Below, in pieces: positions 29,055 to 37,062 of a stretch of 64,000 nt of DNA. The number at the start of each line of letters is the position of its first letter. Position 1 is the stretch's first letter. The notes beneath the pieces are model-generated. The model had not been told where the DNA came from and searched no databases. It saw only the letters and a program-made list of their open reading frames with translations. The position numbers and the translations under genes were made by a program. The DNA is taken from NCBI RefSeq assembly GCF_030687145.1, contig NZ_CP117460.1:2604001-2668000 (forward strand), read 5' to 3'. This stretch comes from Pseudomonas sp. FP1742. GTDB lineage: Bacteria; Pseudomonadota; Gammaproteobacteria; Pseudomonadales; Pseudomonadaceae.

Positions 29055-30170
29055 TCAGATTTCCTCGATCCTGACCCAACGTGACTCCCGTGCCGCCAGA
29101 CGAATCGCCGTCGCCAGGCGTTCGACTTCCCATGCCTGCTCGAAATCGGTGCCGTCCTGGCCGAGTCCGGCCAGCGCCATCACCAGCTCATGCACTTCAA
29201 GGGTCTTGAGTTCGTTGTAACCCAACTGGTGCCCCGGCGCCGGGCTGAAGGCGGCGTAACCCGGCAAATCCGGCCCCGCCAGCAGCCGTTGGAAACCGCC
29301 TTGCCCGGCACGATACAGCCGCAGTTCATTCAAGCGTTCCTGATCGAACGCCAGGGTGCCTTGGGTGCCGCTGATTTCAAAACTCAGGTGATTCTTGTAG
29401 CCGTGTTTGAGCCAGCTGCTGCTGAACGTCCCTCGCGCGCCATTGGCGAACCGCAGCAACGCGTGGACCTGATCGTCGACCGCGACCTCGCGCCGTTCCT
29501 GACCACCCAATGTAACGGGGCGTTGCGCGTGTACGGTCTGGGTATCCGCGCACACCGCCTCGACGTCGCCCAGCAGATGACGGGCCATGGCCAGCAAATG
29601 ACTGCCCAGGTCCGCCAGGGCGCCGCCGGCGTAATCGGTGTCACAGCGCCAGGACCAGGGTGAAACGGGATCGGCCATGAAGTCTTCGCTGAACTCGCCC
29701 TGGAAACTGATGATCTGCCCCAGCGTTCCGTTTTGAATCAAATCCCGAGCCAGGCCGATGATCGGATTGTGCTGATAGTTGTAACCCACCCGCGTCACCA
29801 CGCCAGCGGCTTTGGCGGCAAGGCGCATGGCACTGGCCTGCTCGAGACTCACCGCCAGCGGCTTTTCGCAGTACACCGGTTTACCGGCGGCGATGGCAGC
29901 CATGGCCATGGGGTAGTGCAGATGATTGGGGGTGGTGATGGCGATCAGGTTGACCTTCGGGTCGTCGATCAGCTGTTGCCAGTCGCTATGGGCTGCATCG
30001 AAGCCCCAGGTGTCGGCGCAGTGACGGGCGCGCTGCGGATCGGCGTCGGCGAGGGCGGCCAGTTTGAGCTTCAGCGGCAATTCAAAAACGGCGCTGACGT
30101 TGCGAAAGGCCAAGGCGTGGGCGCGGCCCATGAAACCTGTGCCGATGAGTCCGATACCGAGTTCGCGCAT
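29055..30170 (-). CDS. Gfo/Idh/MocA-family oxidoreductase
   Basis: A 371-residue NAD(P)-dependent sugar or cyclitol dehydrogenase-like protein. The Rossmann entry is LGIGLIGTGFMGRAHALAF, and the family's catalytic Lys is in VYCEKPLAVS. The C-terminal domain (GGALADLGSHLLAMARHLLG) is typical of the family. The start at 30170 begins the fold directly; upstream codons encode a non-homologous stretch. Inositol or glucose-type substrates are usual, but no neighbouring genes point to one. Confidence 0.88.
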   Translation of the reverse strand: MRELGIGLIGTGFMGRAHALAFRNVSAVFELPLKLKLAALADADPQRARHCADTWGFDAAHSDWQQLIDDPKVNLIAITTPNHLHYPMAMAAIAAGKPVYCEKPLAVSLEQASAMRLAAKAAGVVTRVGYNYQHNPIIGLARDLIQNGTLGQIISFQGEFSEDFMADPVSPWSWRCDTDYAGGALADLGSHLLAMARHLLGDVEAVCADTQTVHAQRPVTLGGQERREVAVDDQVHALLRFANGARGTFSSSWLKHGYKNHLSFEISGTQGTLAFDQERLNELRLYRAGQGGFQRLLAGPDLPGYAAFSPAPGHQLGYNELKTLEVHELVMALAGLGQDGTDFEQAWEVERLATAIRLAARESRWVRIEEI

Positions 30171-30497
30171 AGCCGGGGTCCTTGGGTTTTTATTTTCAGG
30201 AGGGCTATTAATGGAATAAAAATTCCCCAAATGCAATTGGTGGAATAAATATTCTTTGTTGGCTTGCTCTGGAGGCACCGATCCTTTCTACGCGGGGCAC
30301 GCGCAAATAAAAACAAACAGCCTTGAGGCTAATGCTGGTCAGTTAAGCGAAATCTCTGTGGGAGCGGGCTTGCTCGCGAAGACGGTGGCACCGTCAACAT
30401 GAATGTCGCCTGACACTCCGCTTTTGCGAGCAAGCCCGCTCCCACAGGTTCCGTGGCTTAACTGACAGGCTGCCTTTGGTTTATTCGCAAAACCGAA
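30171..30497. other. 327-bp intergenic region
   Basis: It holds the oxidoreductase upstream sequence (A+T-rich, about 30190-30260) and a REPIN at 30338-30466. No gene was found. Confidence 0.6.
30338..30466. repeat. REP doublet inside a longer inverted repeat
   Basis: The REPIN (30357-30446) is framed by additional perfect 11-bp arms, GTCAGTTAAGC (30338-30348) and GCTTAACTGAC (30456-30466). These lie beyond the usual REP ends and give a two-tier cruciform. Confidence 0.8.
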
Positions 30498-31265
30498 TCA
30501 GGACAGGAACCCGCCATCCACATTCAGCGAAACCCCGGTCGTATAGCTGGAAGCATCACTCGCCAAGTACAACACCGCACCGGCCATTTCACTCGGATCC
30601 GCCACGCGCTTGAGCGGAATCTGCTGCAGCGCGGTTTGTAGAATCGCGTCGTTTTTCACCAGCGCCGAAGCAAACTTGGTGTCGGTCAAGCCCGGCAGTA
30701 GGGCGTTGCAACGAATGCCGAATTGCGCGCATTCCTTGGCGAACACTTTGGTCATGTTGATCACCGCTGCCTTGGTCACCGAGTAGATGCCCTGGAAGAT
30801 CCCCGGCGAGATGCCGTTGATCGAGGCGACGTTGATGATGCTGCCGCCACCGTGTTCGCGCATCAGCTTGCCGGCTTCCACCGACATGAAGAAGTAGCCG
30901 CGAATGTTCACGTCGACGGTTTTCTGGAAGGCGCTGAGGTCGGTGTCCAGCACGTTGCAGAACTGCGGGTTGGTCGCGGCGTTGTTGACCAGGATGTCCA
31001 GACGCCCGAATTGTTCGCGGATGGCGGCGAAGACCTGGGTGATCTGTTCCATCTCACCGATGTGGCAGGCAATGGCGGTGGCCTTGCCGCCGGCGGCGAT
31101 GATCGCGTCGGCGACGTGCTGGCAGCCGTCGAGCTTGCGGCTCGAAACGATCACGTGGGCACCTTGCTGCGCCAGCAGTTTGGCGATGGCTTCACCGATA
31201 CCGCGGCTGGCGCCGGAGACGAAAGCGATCTTGCCGTCGAGGTCGAACAACTGAGTCTTGGACAT
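30498..31265 (-). CDS. Short-chain dehydrogenase/reductase
   Basis: A 255-residue classical SDR. The cofactor loop is GASRGIG, NNAATN follows the fold, and the catalytic Ser-Tyr-Lys is given by INVASINGIS and YSVTKAA. The C terminus TTGVSLNVDGGF is standard. SSRK after the second strand favours NADPH or a mixed preference. It is 25 bp after the phosphotransferase-like gene and read in the same direction, so probably one operon. This pair is often found near acyl-CoA dehydrogenase genes in pseudomonads, but none is seen here. Confidence 0.9.
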   Translation of the reverse strand: MSKTQLFDLDGKIAFVSGASRGIGEAIAKLLAQQGAHVIVSSRKLDGCQHVADAIIAAGGKATAIACHIGEMEQITQVFAAIREQFGRLDILVNNAATNPQFCNVLDTDLSAFQKTVDVNIRGYFFMSVEAGKLMREHGGGSIINVASINGISPGIFQGIYSVTKAAVINMTKVFAKECAQFGIRCNALLPGLTDTKFASALVKNDAILQTALQQIPLKRVADPSEMAGAVLYLASDASSYTTGVSLNVDGGFLS

Positions 31266-31290
31266 GATTTTTCCTTGTTATGTGGCCCGA

Positions 31291-32358
31291 TCAGAGGCTG
31301 GATTTCTGAATGACTTGCAGGCTCATTTGCTCCAGCAGTTTGTTCATGTGAATGAACTGTGCGAAGCGTTTGTCCTGGGTCTGACCATGGAAGAAGCGGT
31401 AGTAGATCTGCTGCACGATGCCGGCCAGGCGGAACAGGCCATAGGTGTAGTAGAAGTCGAAATTGTCGATCTGGATGCCTGAGCGCTCGGCGTAGTAATC
31501 GACGAATTCGCGGCGGGTCAGCATGCCGGGGGCGTGGCTTGGCTGGCGGCGCATCAGTTGCACCGGTGCCGGGTCGTCGGCTTCGATCCAGTAGGCGAGG
31601 GTGTTGCCCAGGTCCATCAGCGGGTCACCGAGGGTGGTCAATTCCCAATCCAGCACGCCGATGATCTGCATCGGATTGTTGGGGTCGAGGATCACGTTGT
31701 CGAAGCGGTAATCGTTGTGGACGATGCTCGACGTCGGGTGATCGGCCGGCATCTTGTCGTTGAGCCAGGCCTTTACCGCTTCCCACTTCGGTGCGTCCGG
31801 GGTCAGGGCTTTTTCGTAGCGCTCGCTCCAGCCTTTGATTTGCCGCGCGACATAACCTTCGGGTTTGCCGAGGTCGCCCAGGCCATAGGCCGTGTAGTCG
31901 ACCCGGTGCAGTTCCACGAACTTGTCGATGAAGCTCTTGCACAGGGTTTCGGTCTTCGCCGAATCCAGGCCCAGTTCCGGTGGCAGTTCGGCGCGCAGGA
32001 TGATGCCCTTGACCCGTTCCATCACATAGAACTCGGCGCCGATCACCGATTCGTCGGTGCAGTGCACATAGGCCTTGGGGCAGTAGGGAAAACCGTCCCG
32101 CAGTTGATTGAGGATGCGAAATTCACGGCCCATGTCGTGGGCGGACTTGGCCTTGTGGCCGAATGGCGGCCGACGCAGGACGAATTCCTGTTCGGGGTAT
32201 TCCAGCAGGTAAGTCAGGTTCGACGCGCCGCCCGGAAACTGGCTGATCACAGGCAAGCCACTCAGGCCCGGAATGTGCGCCTTGAGGTACGGATCGATCA
32301 GGCTGGCATCGAGTTCTTCGCCAGAGCGGATACGGGTGGACTGGTCAGTAAGCGCCAT
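31291..32358 (-). CDS. Aminoglycoside-phosphotransferase-fold kinase (ACAD10/FadE36-like)
   Basis: A 355-residue APH-family protein. The kinase catalytic loop is IVHNDYRFDNVILD and the metal-binding segment is IGVLDWELTTLGDPLMDLGN. The N-terminal lobe LPVISQFPGGASNLTYLLEY is the nucleotide-binding part. This subgroup resembles the kinase domain of ACAD10, thought to act on hydroxyacyl-CoA in lipid or hydroxy-acid breakdown. It is not expected to confer antibiotic resistance. It shares an operon with the SDR gene downstream. Confidence 0.87.
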   Translation of the reverse strand: MALTDQSTRIRSGEELDASLIDPYLKAHIPGLSGLPVISQFPGGASNLTYLLEYPEQEFVLRRPPFGHKAKSAHDMGREFRILNQLRDGFPYCPKAYVHCTDESVIGAEFYVMERVKGIILRAELPPELGLDSAKTETLCKSFIDKFVELHRVDYTAYGLGDLGKPEGYVARQIKGWSERYEKALTPDAPKWEAVKAWLNDKMPADHPTSSIVHNDYRFDNVILDPNNPMQIIGVLDWELTTLGDPLMDLGNTLAYWIEADDPAPVQLMRRQPSHAPGMLTRREFVDYYAERSGIQIDNFDFYYTYGLFRLAGIVQQIYYRFFHGQTQDKRFAQFIHMNKLLEQMSLQVIQKSSL

Positions 32359-32546
32359 GCTTATCCCTTCTGCTTATTTTGGAGGCCAGACATCATTGGC
32401 TAATCTAATGGCGCGCCGGAGTGGCCACAAGCGCGGCACGGTCTTATAGGTTAGCGTGTTGCCGGATAATCAGTGTTCCTGATGTGCGCGAACAGGCGCG
32501 GCGGGCTATGGTTGAGGGAGCACCGCTTCCAGGAAGGAGATTCGAC

Positions 32547-32942
32547 ATGGGCTGTCCGCAAGTGTGCGCCACCGCGACCCTGCAGTGCAGTTTCGGCGCG
32601 GCGCCGGCGGTTCTCAATGTGCTGCCGGTGAATCGCACAATGACCGGTGGCATGCCGGCGGCGAACATCATGGATCACATTCCGCTGGTGAACGTCATGC
32701 CGTTCGGCACGTGCATGAGCATGGCCAACCCGATGGTCGCGGCCGCCACCGCCGCGGCGCTTGGCGTGCTGACGCCGATGCCGTGCATCCCGGCCACCGC
32801 CACCCCATGGATCCCCGGCGGCGCGCCGACCCTGTTGCTGGGCGGCATGCCGGCCCTCGATGCCAACAGCACCCTGATGTGCAACTGGGCCGGCGTGATC
32901 AAAATCGCGATGCCGGGGCAGATGCAGATGCTGATTCCCTGA
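32547..32942 (+). CDS. PAAR-like protein, DUF4280 family
   Basis: A 131-residue protein that opens MGCPQVCATATLQCSFGAAP and runs through VNVMPFGTCMSMANPMVAAA, LTPMPCIPATATPWIPGGAP and TLMCNWAGVI. This repeated Cys/Pro/Gly pattern is that of PAAR-like DUF4280 proteins, thought to cap VgrG spikes and load effectors. The start at 32547 has AAGGAGA at the right spacing. It lies on the strand opposite vgrG, convergent with the leftward type VI unit, and no effector gene follows in its own direction. Confidence 0.82.
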   Translation: MGCPQVCATATLQCSFGAAPAVLNVLPVNRTMTGGMPAANIMDHIPLVNVMPFGTCMSMANPMVAAATAAALGVLTPMPCIPATATPWIPGGAPTLLLGGMPALDANSTLMCNWAGVIKIAMPGQMQMLIP

Positions 32943-32958
32943 CTGCACATGATCAAAC

Positions 32959-33048
32959 TGTGGGAGCGGGCTTGCTCGCGAAGGCGGCGTGTCAGGCGAC
33001 ATCGATGTTGAATATGCCGGCCTCTTCGCGAGCAAGCCCGCTCCCACA
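32959..33048. repeat. REP doublet (REPIN)
   Basis: Forward and reverse REP units, ~90 bp, just after the DUF4280 stop. Confidence 0.85.
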
Positions 33049-33092
33049 GGGGATTTCATGTGAATGCAGTATTTGCGAACAACAGTGATCAT

Positions 33093-33115
33093 TGTGGGAG
33101 CGGGCTTGCCCGCGA
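33093..33115 (+). repeat. Single REP unit
   Basis: A lone forward REP unit (variant GCTTGCCCGCG) 45 bp from the preceding doublet, between the convergent DUF4280 and YwqK-like genes. Confidence 0.75.
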
Positions 33116-33143
33116 TGGGGCCATAACATTCAACACAACAGGC

Positions 33144-33686
33144 TCAGGCTTGAGCAGGATCGCTCCAGCGCCTGAACCACCAGCGCACCCGTGAGATCGG
33201 CTTGCCCTCGGCGTCCAGCGGTCGCCCATCGGCGGCGTAGCCCTGTTCCGGCTCCAGCAATTGACCGTTGAGGTAACGGGCTTCGACGGCCGGTTTGCCA
33301 TTGGGATGAAAGCGCTGATAGCGCCCGTCACGCACGCCGTCGCGGTAGCACTCGACCTCGGCCAGTTGCCCATCGGGAAAGTAATTGAACGCCTCGCCAT
33401 GCAGCAGCCCTCGGTGGTAAGTCGCCTTGCGCTGCAGCCAGCCTTGCGGGGCATAGAAACTGGCAACCCCCTGCAGCTTGTCATGGACAAACGGCAACTG
33501 CGCCGAGACTTTGCCATTGGGGTGGTAGAGCAGGGAGGTGCCTTGCAGTTCGCCCTGGCTGTAGTGCAAATCAGCCTGCGCGCGCCCGTCATCCTTGATG
33601 TGCAGCGCACCGTCGAGCTGGCCATCGAGCAAGCGCCCTTTGAGCTGTTTATCGTTCTGTTGCAAATCCAGCGGCGTGATGGCCAT
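33144..33686 (-). CDS. YwqK/MORN-repeat protein, possible immunity or accessory protein
   Basis: A 180-residue soluble protein built of degenerate MORN/YwqK repeats: GRLLDGQLDGALHIKDDGR, LYHPNGKVSAQLPFVHDK, FNYFPDGQLAEVECYRDG and QRFHPNGKPAVEARYLNG. An unrelated basic Trp-rich tail (RVRWWFRRWSDP) follows. YwqK-family proteins are annotated as antitoxins because B. subtilis ywqK sits beside the deaminase-like toxin gene ywqJ. Here it is 12 bp after vgrG, with two deaminase-like genes in the same unit. AAGGAGA precedes the ATG. An alternative role is a spike-loading adaptor. No membrane segment or signal peptide is seen. Confidence 0.78.
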   Translation of the reverse strand: MAITPLDLQQNDKQLKGRLLDGQLDGALHIKDDGRAQADLHYSQGELQGTSLLYHPNGKVSAQLPFVHDKLQGVASFYAPQGWLQRKATYHRGLLHGEAFNYFPDGQLAEVECYRDGVRDGRYQRFHPNGKPAVEARYLNGQLLEPEQGYAADGRPLDAEGKPISRVRWWFRRWSDPAQA

Positions 33687-33698
33687 GGGTTCTCCTTG

Positions 33699-35708
33699 TC
33701 AGTTGACCTGCACCAGACCCCCCTTGATGGTCAGCATGCCGCCGCCATCCACGGTCTGCGAAGCGGCGCCCTTGTTGGTCAGGCTGATCCCGGCATCGTT
33801 GGTCATGGTCGTGCCGGCCTTGTTCTCCAATGAGGTGCCCGCCTGATTGCTCAGGGAGGTGCCGGCCTTCTGACTGATCGAAGTACTGGCCTCGGCCGCC
33901 AGATCGGCGCCGCTCTTGATCGAGAAACTGCCGCCGCTTTGCAGGGTCAGGCTGCCGGTCACTTTGATGGTCAGGTTGCCGTCTACCGTCAGGCTGTAAT
34001 CACCGGTGACCTTGTGCGTGTAATTGCCGCCGGTACTGTGGGTCTGGTCAGCGCCCACGGTCACCGTGCGGCTGTCTTTCACATCGAGCGAGTCGCTGCC
34101 GGTCTGGATGGTCACGCTGCGTTTGCCTTTCTCCAGGGTCACGGTCTCGTCGCCGTCCTTCACCGTGCGGGTGCGGGCGTTCTGTACGGTCAGGGTTTCG
34201 TCATGGCCGACTGTGGCGGTGGTGTCGTTGAGCACGTTGATCTTCAGGTCTTTCTGCGCCTGCAAAAACACCTCTTCTGCATCCTTCTTGTCCTCGAAAC
34301 GCAACTCGTTGAAACCGCCGCCACCCTTGGACGATTGGGTCTTGATCCCGGACTGGGTCTGATTGGCCGGTAGTGCATAGGGTAGGGCGTTGTCGCCGTT
34401 GTAGACGCAACCGGTCACCAGCGGCCGATCCGGGTCGCCATCGATAAAGGTCACGATCACTTCCTGGCCGATGCGCGGCACGAATTGCATGCCGAAACCC
34501 TTGCCGCTCCAGGGCAGCACCACCCGCACCCAGCAGGAACTGGCTTCGTCGTTCTTGCCATCGCGGTCCCACGGGAACTGCAACTTGATCCGGCCGTACT
34601 CGTCGGTCCAGATTTCTTCGCCCGCCTTGCCGACCACAATTGCCGTTTGCGGGTGCATGCGCGGTTTGGGGGTGATGCGTTCCGGGCGGTACGGCGTGGC
34701 CTTGGGGATTGCCTCGAAGCGATTGCGATAGCTGTCGTGACTGACGTCATGTGTCACCGCCGTCACTACCCAATCGATGTTCAACGTTGAATCATCGTGC
34801 CCGGCGAGGGTGAACCAGTGCCCCGGCACCAGCCAGCGGCAGTCACTCTCACCGACAAAACGCTTCTCCTGACTGCGCAACCCGTCGACCCGCTGCTTGG
34901 TCAGCGCATCGCCCCGAGCCTTGGCGTTGTAGCCACCCGGATGTTCGTACATCGACCGTGGCCCGGCCACCGCTTCAGCCTGACCGTACAGCGAAGTGGT
35001 CGGGGTGGTGAATTCATAATCCGTCGCCCGATACACCCCGGCCACCGCTTGCACACAGACTTGCCCGGAGCGAATGCCATGCAATTCACGCTCGCCCAAC
35101 TGCTGGCCGAGATAGCTGACCTTCGGCCCGTTGGGGATCGGCACGAACGCGTCGTTGCTGTCGCCCAGCACCAGCGTGTGCTTGCCGTCCTCGTGGGTGA
35201 AAAACCAGAAAATCCCTTCTTCTTCCAGCAGCCGCGAAACGAACGCGAAATCGGTTTCGCCGTACTGCACGCAGTATTCGCGCGGGGTGTAAGTGCCGGT
35301 GAGTGAGAGCTTGAAGTCGGTGAAGGCATGGGCCTTGAAAATGGTGGTGACGATGTCTGAAGTGCTGAGGTTCTGGAACACGCGATTGTTGCTGGCCAGG
35401 GTCAGCCACCAGAGCCATGGCCGTAGTACAAGCTGATAACGCTCGGCGGTGGCGTCGGCGGGGAGTTGGCGGATTTCGGCGACCAGTGCGTCCAACGGGC
35501 GGGTGAGGGCGTCGTTGTGCAGGGTGGTGGTGACGTGGGTGGCGACGGCGGTGGTCAGGGTGAGCGAGGTGCCGTCGTTGAGGCCATTCAGAATTTGTGA
35601 GCCAAGGGCGTTCAGGGTTTCTTCGCCGGACAGCGACTCAGGGTAAAGCACCGACAGTGAAGCGGCGGTGAGGGAAAGGCTGGTGTTGCTGTCGGCAGTG
35701 CGGGGCAT
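33699..35708 (-). CDS. vgrG: VgrG, type VI spike protein (TssI)
   Basis: A 669-residue spike protein. The gp27-like part covers about 1-390 (REYCVQYGETDFAFVSRLLE), followed by the gp5-like OB domain (GKNDEASSCWVRVVLPWSGK, GDPDRPLVTGCVYN) and the DUF2345 beta-helix. The C terminus is a series of short repeats (AGTSLSNQAGTSLENKAGTT) ending GGLVQVN, with no extra enzymatic domain. Effectors must therefore be carried as separate proteins. It lies 33 bp after the HAE/PCxxC protein gene and 12 bp before the YwqK-like gene. Confidence 0.96.
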   Translation of the reverse strand: MPRTADSNTSLSLTAASLSVLYPESLSGEETLNALGSQILNGLNDGTSLTLTTAVATHVTTTLHNDALTRPLDALVAEIRQLPADATAERYQLVLRPWLWWLTLASNNRVFQNLSTSDIVTTIFKAHAFTDFKLSLTGTYTPREYCVQYGETDFAFVSRLLEEEGIFWFFTHEDGKHTLVLGDSNDAFVPIPNGPKVSYLGQQLGERELHGIRSGQVCVQAVAGVYRATDYEFTTPTTSLYGQAEAVAGPRSMYEHPGGYNAKARGDALTKQRVDGLRSQEKRFVGESDCRWLVPGHWFTLAGHDDSTLNIDWVVTAVTHDVSHDSYRNRFEAIPKATPYRPERITPKPRMHPQTAIVVGKAGEEIWTDEYGRIKLQFPWDRDGKNDEASSCWVRVVLPWSGKGFGMQFVPRIGQEVIVTFIDGDPDRPLVTGCVYNGDNALPYALPANQTQSGIKTQSSKGGGGFNELRFEDKKDAEEVFLQAQKDLKINVLNDTTATVGHDETLTVQNARTRTVKDGDETVTLEKGKRSVTIQTGSDSLDVKDSRTVTVGADQTHSTGGNYTHKVTGDYSLTVDGNLTIKVTGSLTLQSGGSFSIKSGADLAAEASTSISQKAGTSLSNQAGTSLENKAGTTMTNDAGISLTNKGAASQTVDGGGMLTIKGGLVQVN

Positions 35709-35741
35709 TGAATGGCCTCGGTTGGCGGATAAAGGGAGGGC

Positions 35742-36323
35742 TTACCACTTGAACTTGCCGCCTTTTTCATGGATTGCAGCCTGGTTATCGCTGACCCACC
35801 CATCCATCTCTCGGTCATTTCCGTAAACGTAGCTGTACATCACTACCGAATTTGCGACATAGGGACTGAGTTGCGGCCCGCAAAGAGGGCAGGGGCTGAG
35901 TTCGATATAGATACGGGTGACGAAGTTGCCGTAATCACCGTCCGGCAGTGCGACGCTATTGATCGCCTGGACTAACGCACTGATTTCCGCATGCCCGCGC
36001 AAGGTCGTGACGACTTTTTTGGTCGTGGTGGTGTAGTTTCCGAGGAGGTCCAGCTTCAGGGCGCTGTCGCCGAATTTGTACATCAGTACGCTACGCGAGG
36101 CGTCGAAATGTTCGACCACGGCGAAACAGGTTCCATGAGACGCTCCCGAGCCTGCCAGGGCGCGACGGGCTGAAGAGGACTCATGGCAAATACTGGCCAG
36201 GTCGGGAATGGTCCCGCCATTCGTGGCGTGGTTGGCGGCCAGCCAGGTGGCGTACAGGGGATTTGCCCCTGACATGGCTACATTGCCGCCTGCGTAACGA
36301 CCGACTTTATGGACTTCCGTCAT
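35742..36323 (-). CDS. Deaminase-like protein 1 (HAE / PCxxC), candidate T6SS effector
   Basis: A 193-residue protein not recognised as a named family. It carries the zinc-site signature of the cytidine-deaminase fold: His111-Ala-Glu113 in LRGHAEISALVQAIN, then Pro144-Cys145-x-x-Cys148 in IYIELSPCPLCGPQL, with strands before and after in the right order. The preceding strand FAVVEHFDASRSVLMY and following VVMYSYVYG fit that fold. It has no signal peptide or membrane segment and ends KGGKFKW. AGGAGATAGAC precedes the ATG. Its place directly upstream of vgrG suggests delivery by the secretion system. A nucleic-acid or nucleotide deaminase toxin is the leading idea; a cytosolic enzyme is possible. 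Confidence 0.75.
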   Translation of the reverse strand: MTEVHKVGRYAGGNVAMSGANPLYATWLAANHATNGGTIPDLASICHESSSARRALAGSGASHGTCFAVVEHFDASRSVLMYKFGDSALKLDLLGNYTTTTKKVVTTLRGHAEISALVQAINSVALPDGDYGNFVTRIYIELSPCPLCGPQLSPYVANSVVMYSYVYGNDREMDGWVSDNQAAIHEKGGKFKW

Positions 36324-36496
36324 GTCTATCTCCTGTTGAAAACCCCGCTCAGTTCACGCCGCCAATTTACCTGTCACCTGCGCCGTCCCCTTTTTCTCTT
36401 CTTTTCTTCTCCTTGGTTTCTTTAGTGAGCACTGCCCGCAGCGACATGTTCTATTTGGCAAAGCATAAATCCGTCTGCTTTTTATTCTTTTCATTG
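36324..36496. other. 173-bp gap between the two deaminase-like genes
   Basis: It contains a 29-base uninterrupted pyrimidine run on the plus strand (36386-36414), which is a purine run in the leftward transcript. No T-run terminator or convincing gene is seen. A 46-codon leftward frame right after the upstream stop, rich in Lys/Arg with a CRCGQC motif, lacks a ribosome-binding site. Confidence 0.4.
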
Positions 36497-37060
36497 CTAT
36501 TGTCCAGCAGGTTGCAGGCGATGTTGGTACTCGGCCCATAATAATGCTTCTACACGAGGGTGTTGATTGAGTCGGTTAATCATGAACTCCGCCTGGGCGG
36601 TAGCTTCCTCATCGGGTGCGTTCCTTGAACCAGAAAAAACCTGGTTGTAGACAACTTTCCAGACTGAAACTGCGGGATATACGTTTACCAATTCCAGAAT
36701 TTTTCTCCCACAACCTACGGGGTATACGTGGCCCGCAACATTGAATGCCTGTGAGCGCGAACAAGGGCTTCTGCTTATAAATATTTCAACCAGATAAGGT
36801 ATAGCGCCGTACTGAACGATGCTCTCTTGAAAACCTCTGATCATCTGCATCTCGGCATGTCCACCCCATGGGCGAAATACCCCTTCGGAATGCTGTGAGG
36901 CGCTGGTCCGTCGATATGGGGCATTTGGTTCTGACCAATAAACCTCCAGCGTGTCATCGTCACTGTCGAATCGGGTCACACACCAGTCCTCGCTGTCACC
37001 AAAAGCAATGACTCCTTGTTCGCCTCTGAGTCGGCTCAAACAGTAATTTAGACTCGTCAT
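36497..37060 (-). CDS. Deaminase-like protein 2 (HAE / SPC...C), candidate T6SS effector
   Basis: A 187-residue protein, not recognised. It has a divergent copy of the same zinc-site layout: His68-Ala-Glu70 in PWGGHAEMQMIRGFQ, then Ser98-Pro99-Cys100 in VEIFISRSPCSRSQ. The likely second cysteine is Cys117 (YPVGCGRK), 16 residues on, instead of the usual two to four. Alignable strands around these motifs match deaminase-like protein 1 (IFISRSPC with IYIELSPC). The leader AGGGAGATAGAT before the ATG nearly repeats that of the other gene, suggesting an old duplication. It starts two bases after the stop of the papain-like gene, so the two are coupled. Base composition is A+T-rich for this genome. 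Confidence 0.7.
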   Translation of the reverse strand: MTSLNYCLSRLRGEQGVIAFGDSEDWCVTRFDSDDDTLEVYWSEPNAPYRRTSASQHSEGVFRPWGGHAEMQMIRGFQESIVQYGAIPYLVEIFISRSPCSRSQAFNVAGHVYPVGCGRKILELVNVYPAVSVWKVVYNQVFSGSRNAPDEEATAQAEFMINRLNQHPRVEALLWAEYQHRLQPAGQ

Positions 37061-37062
37061 AT

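Noticed and set aside
31291..32358. Aminoglycoside phosphotransferase-like gene as an antibiotic-resistance determinant
   Set aside because: Sequence follows the ACAD10-like catabolic subgroup and sits with an SDR gene.
33699..34200. C-terminal end of VgrG examined for a fused effector domain
   Set aside because: Only the beta-helix repeats of the DUF2345 region are seen, ending GGLVQVN.
36357..36494. Leftward 46-codon Lys/Arg-rich frame (MKRIKSRRIYALPNRTCRCG...) between the two deaminase-like genes, considered as a small immunity gene
   Set aside because: No ribosome-binding site of its own; composition follows the low-complexity purine run. Kept only as a remark.
36263..36541. Rightward Ser/Leu/Pro-rich 92-codon frame in the deaminase-like gene gap
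   Set aside because: Created by the pyrimidine tract and by antisense of flanking genes.
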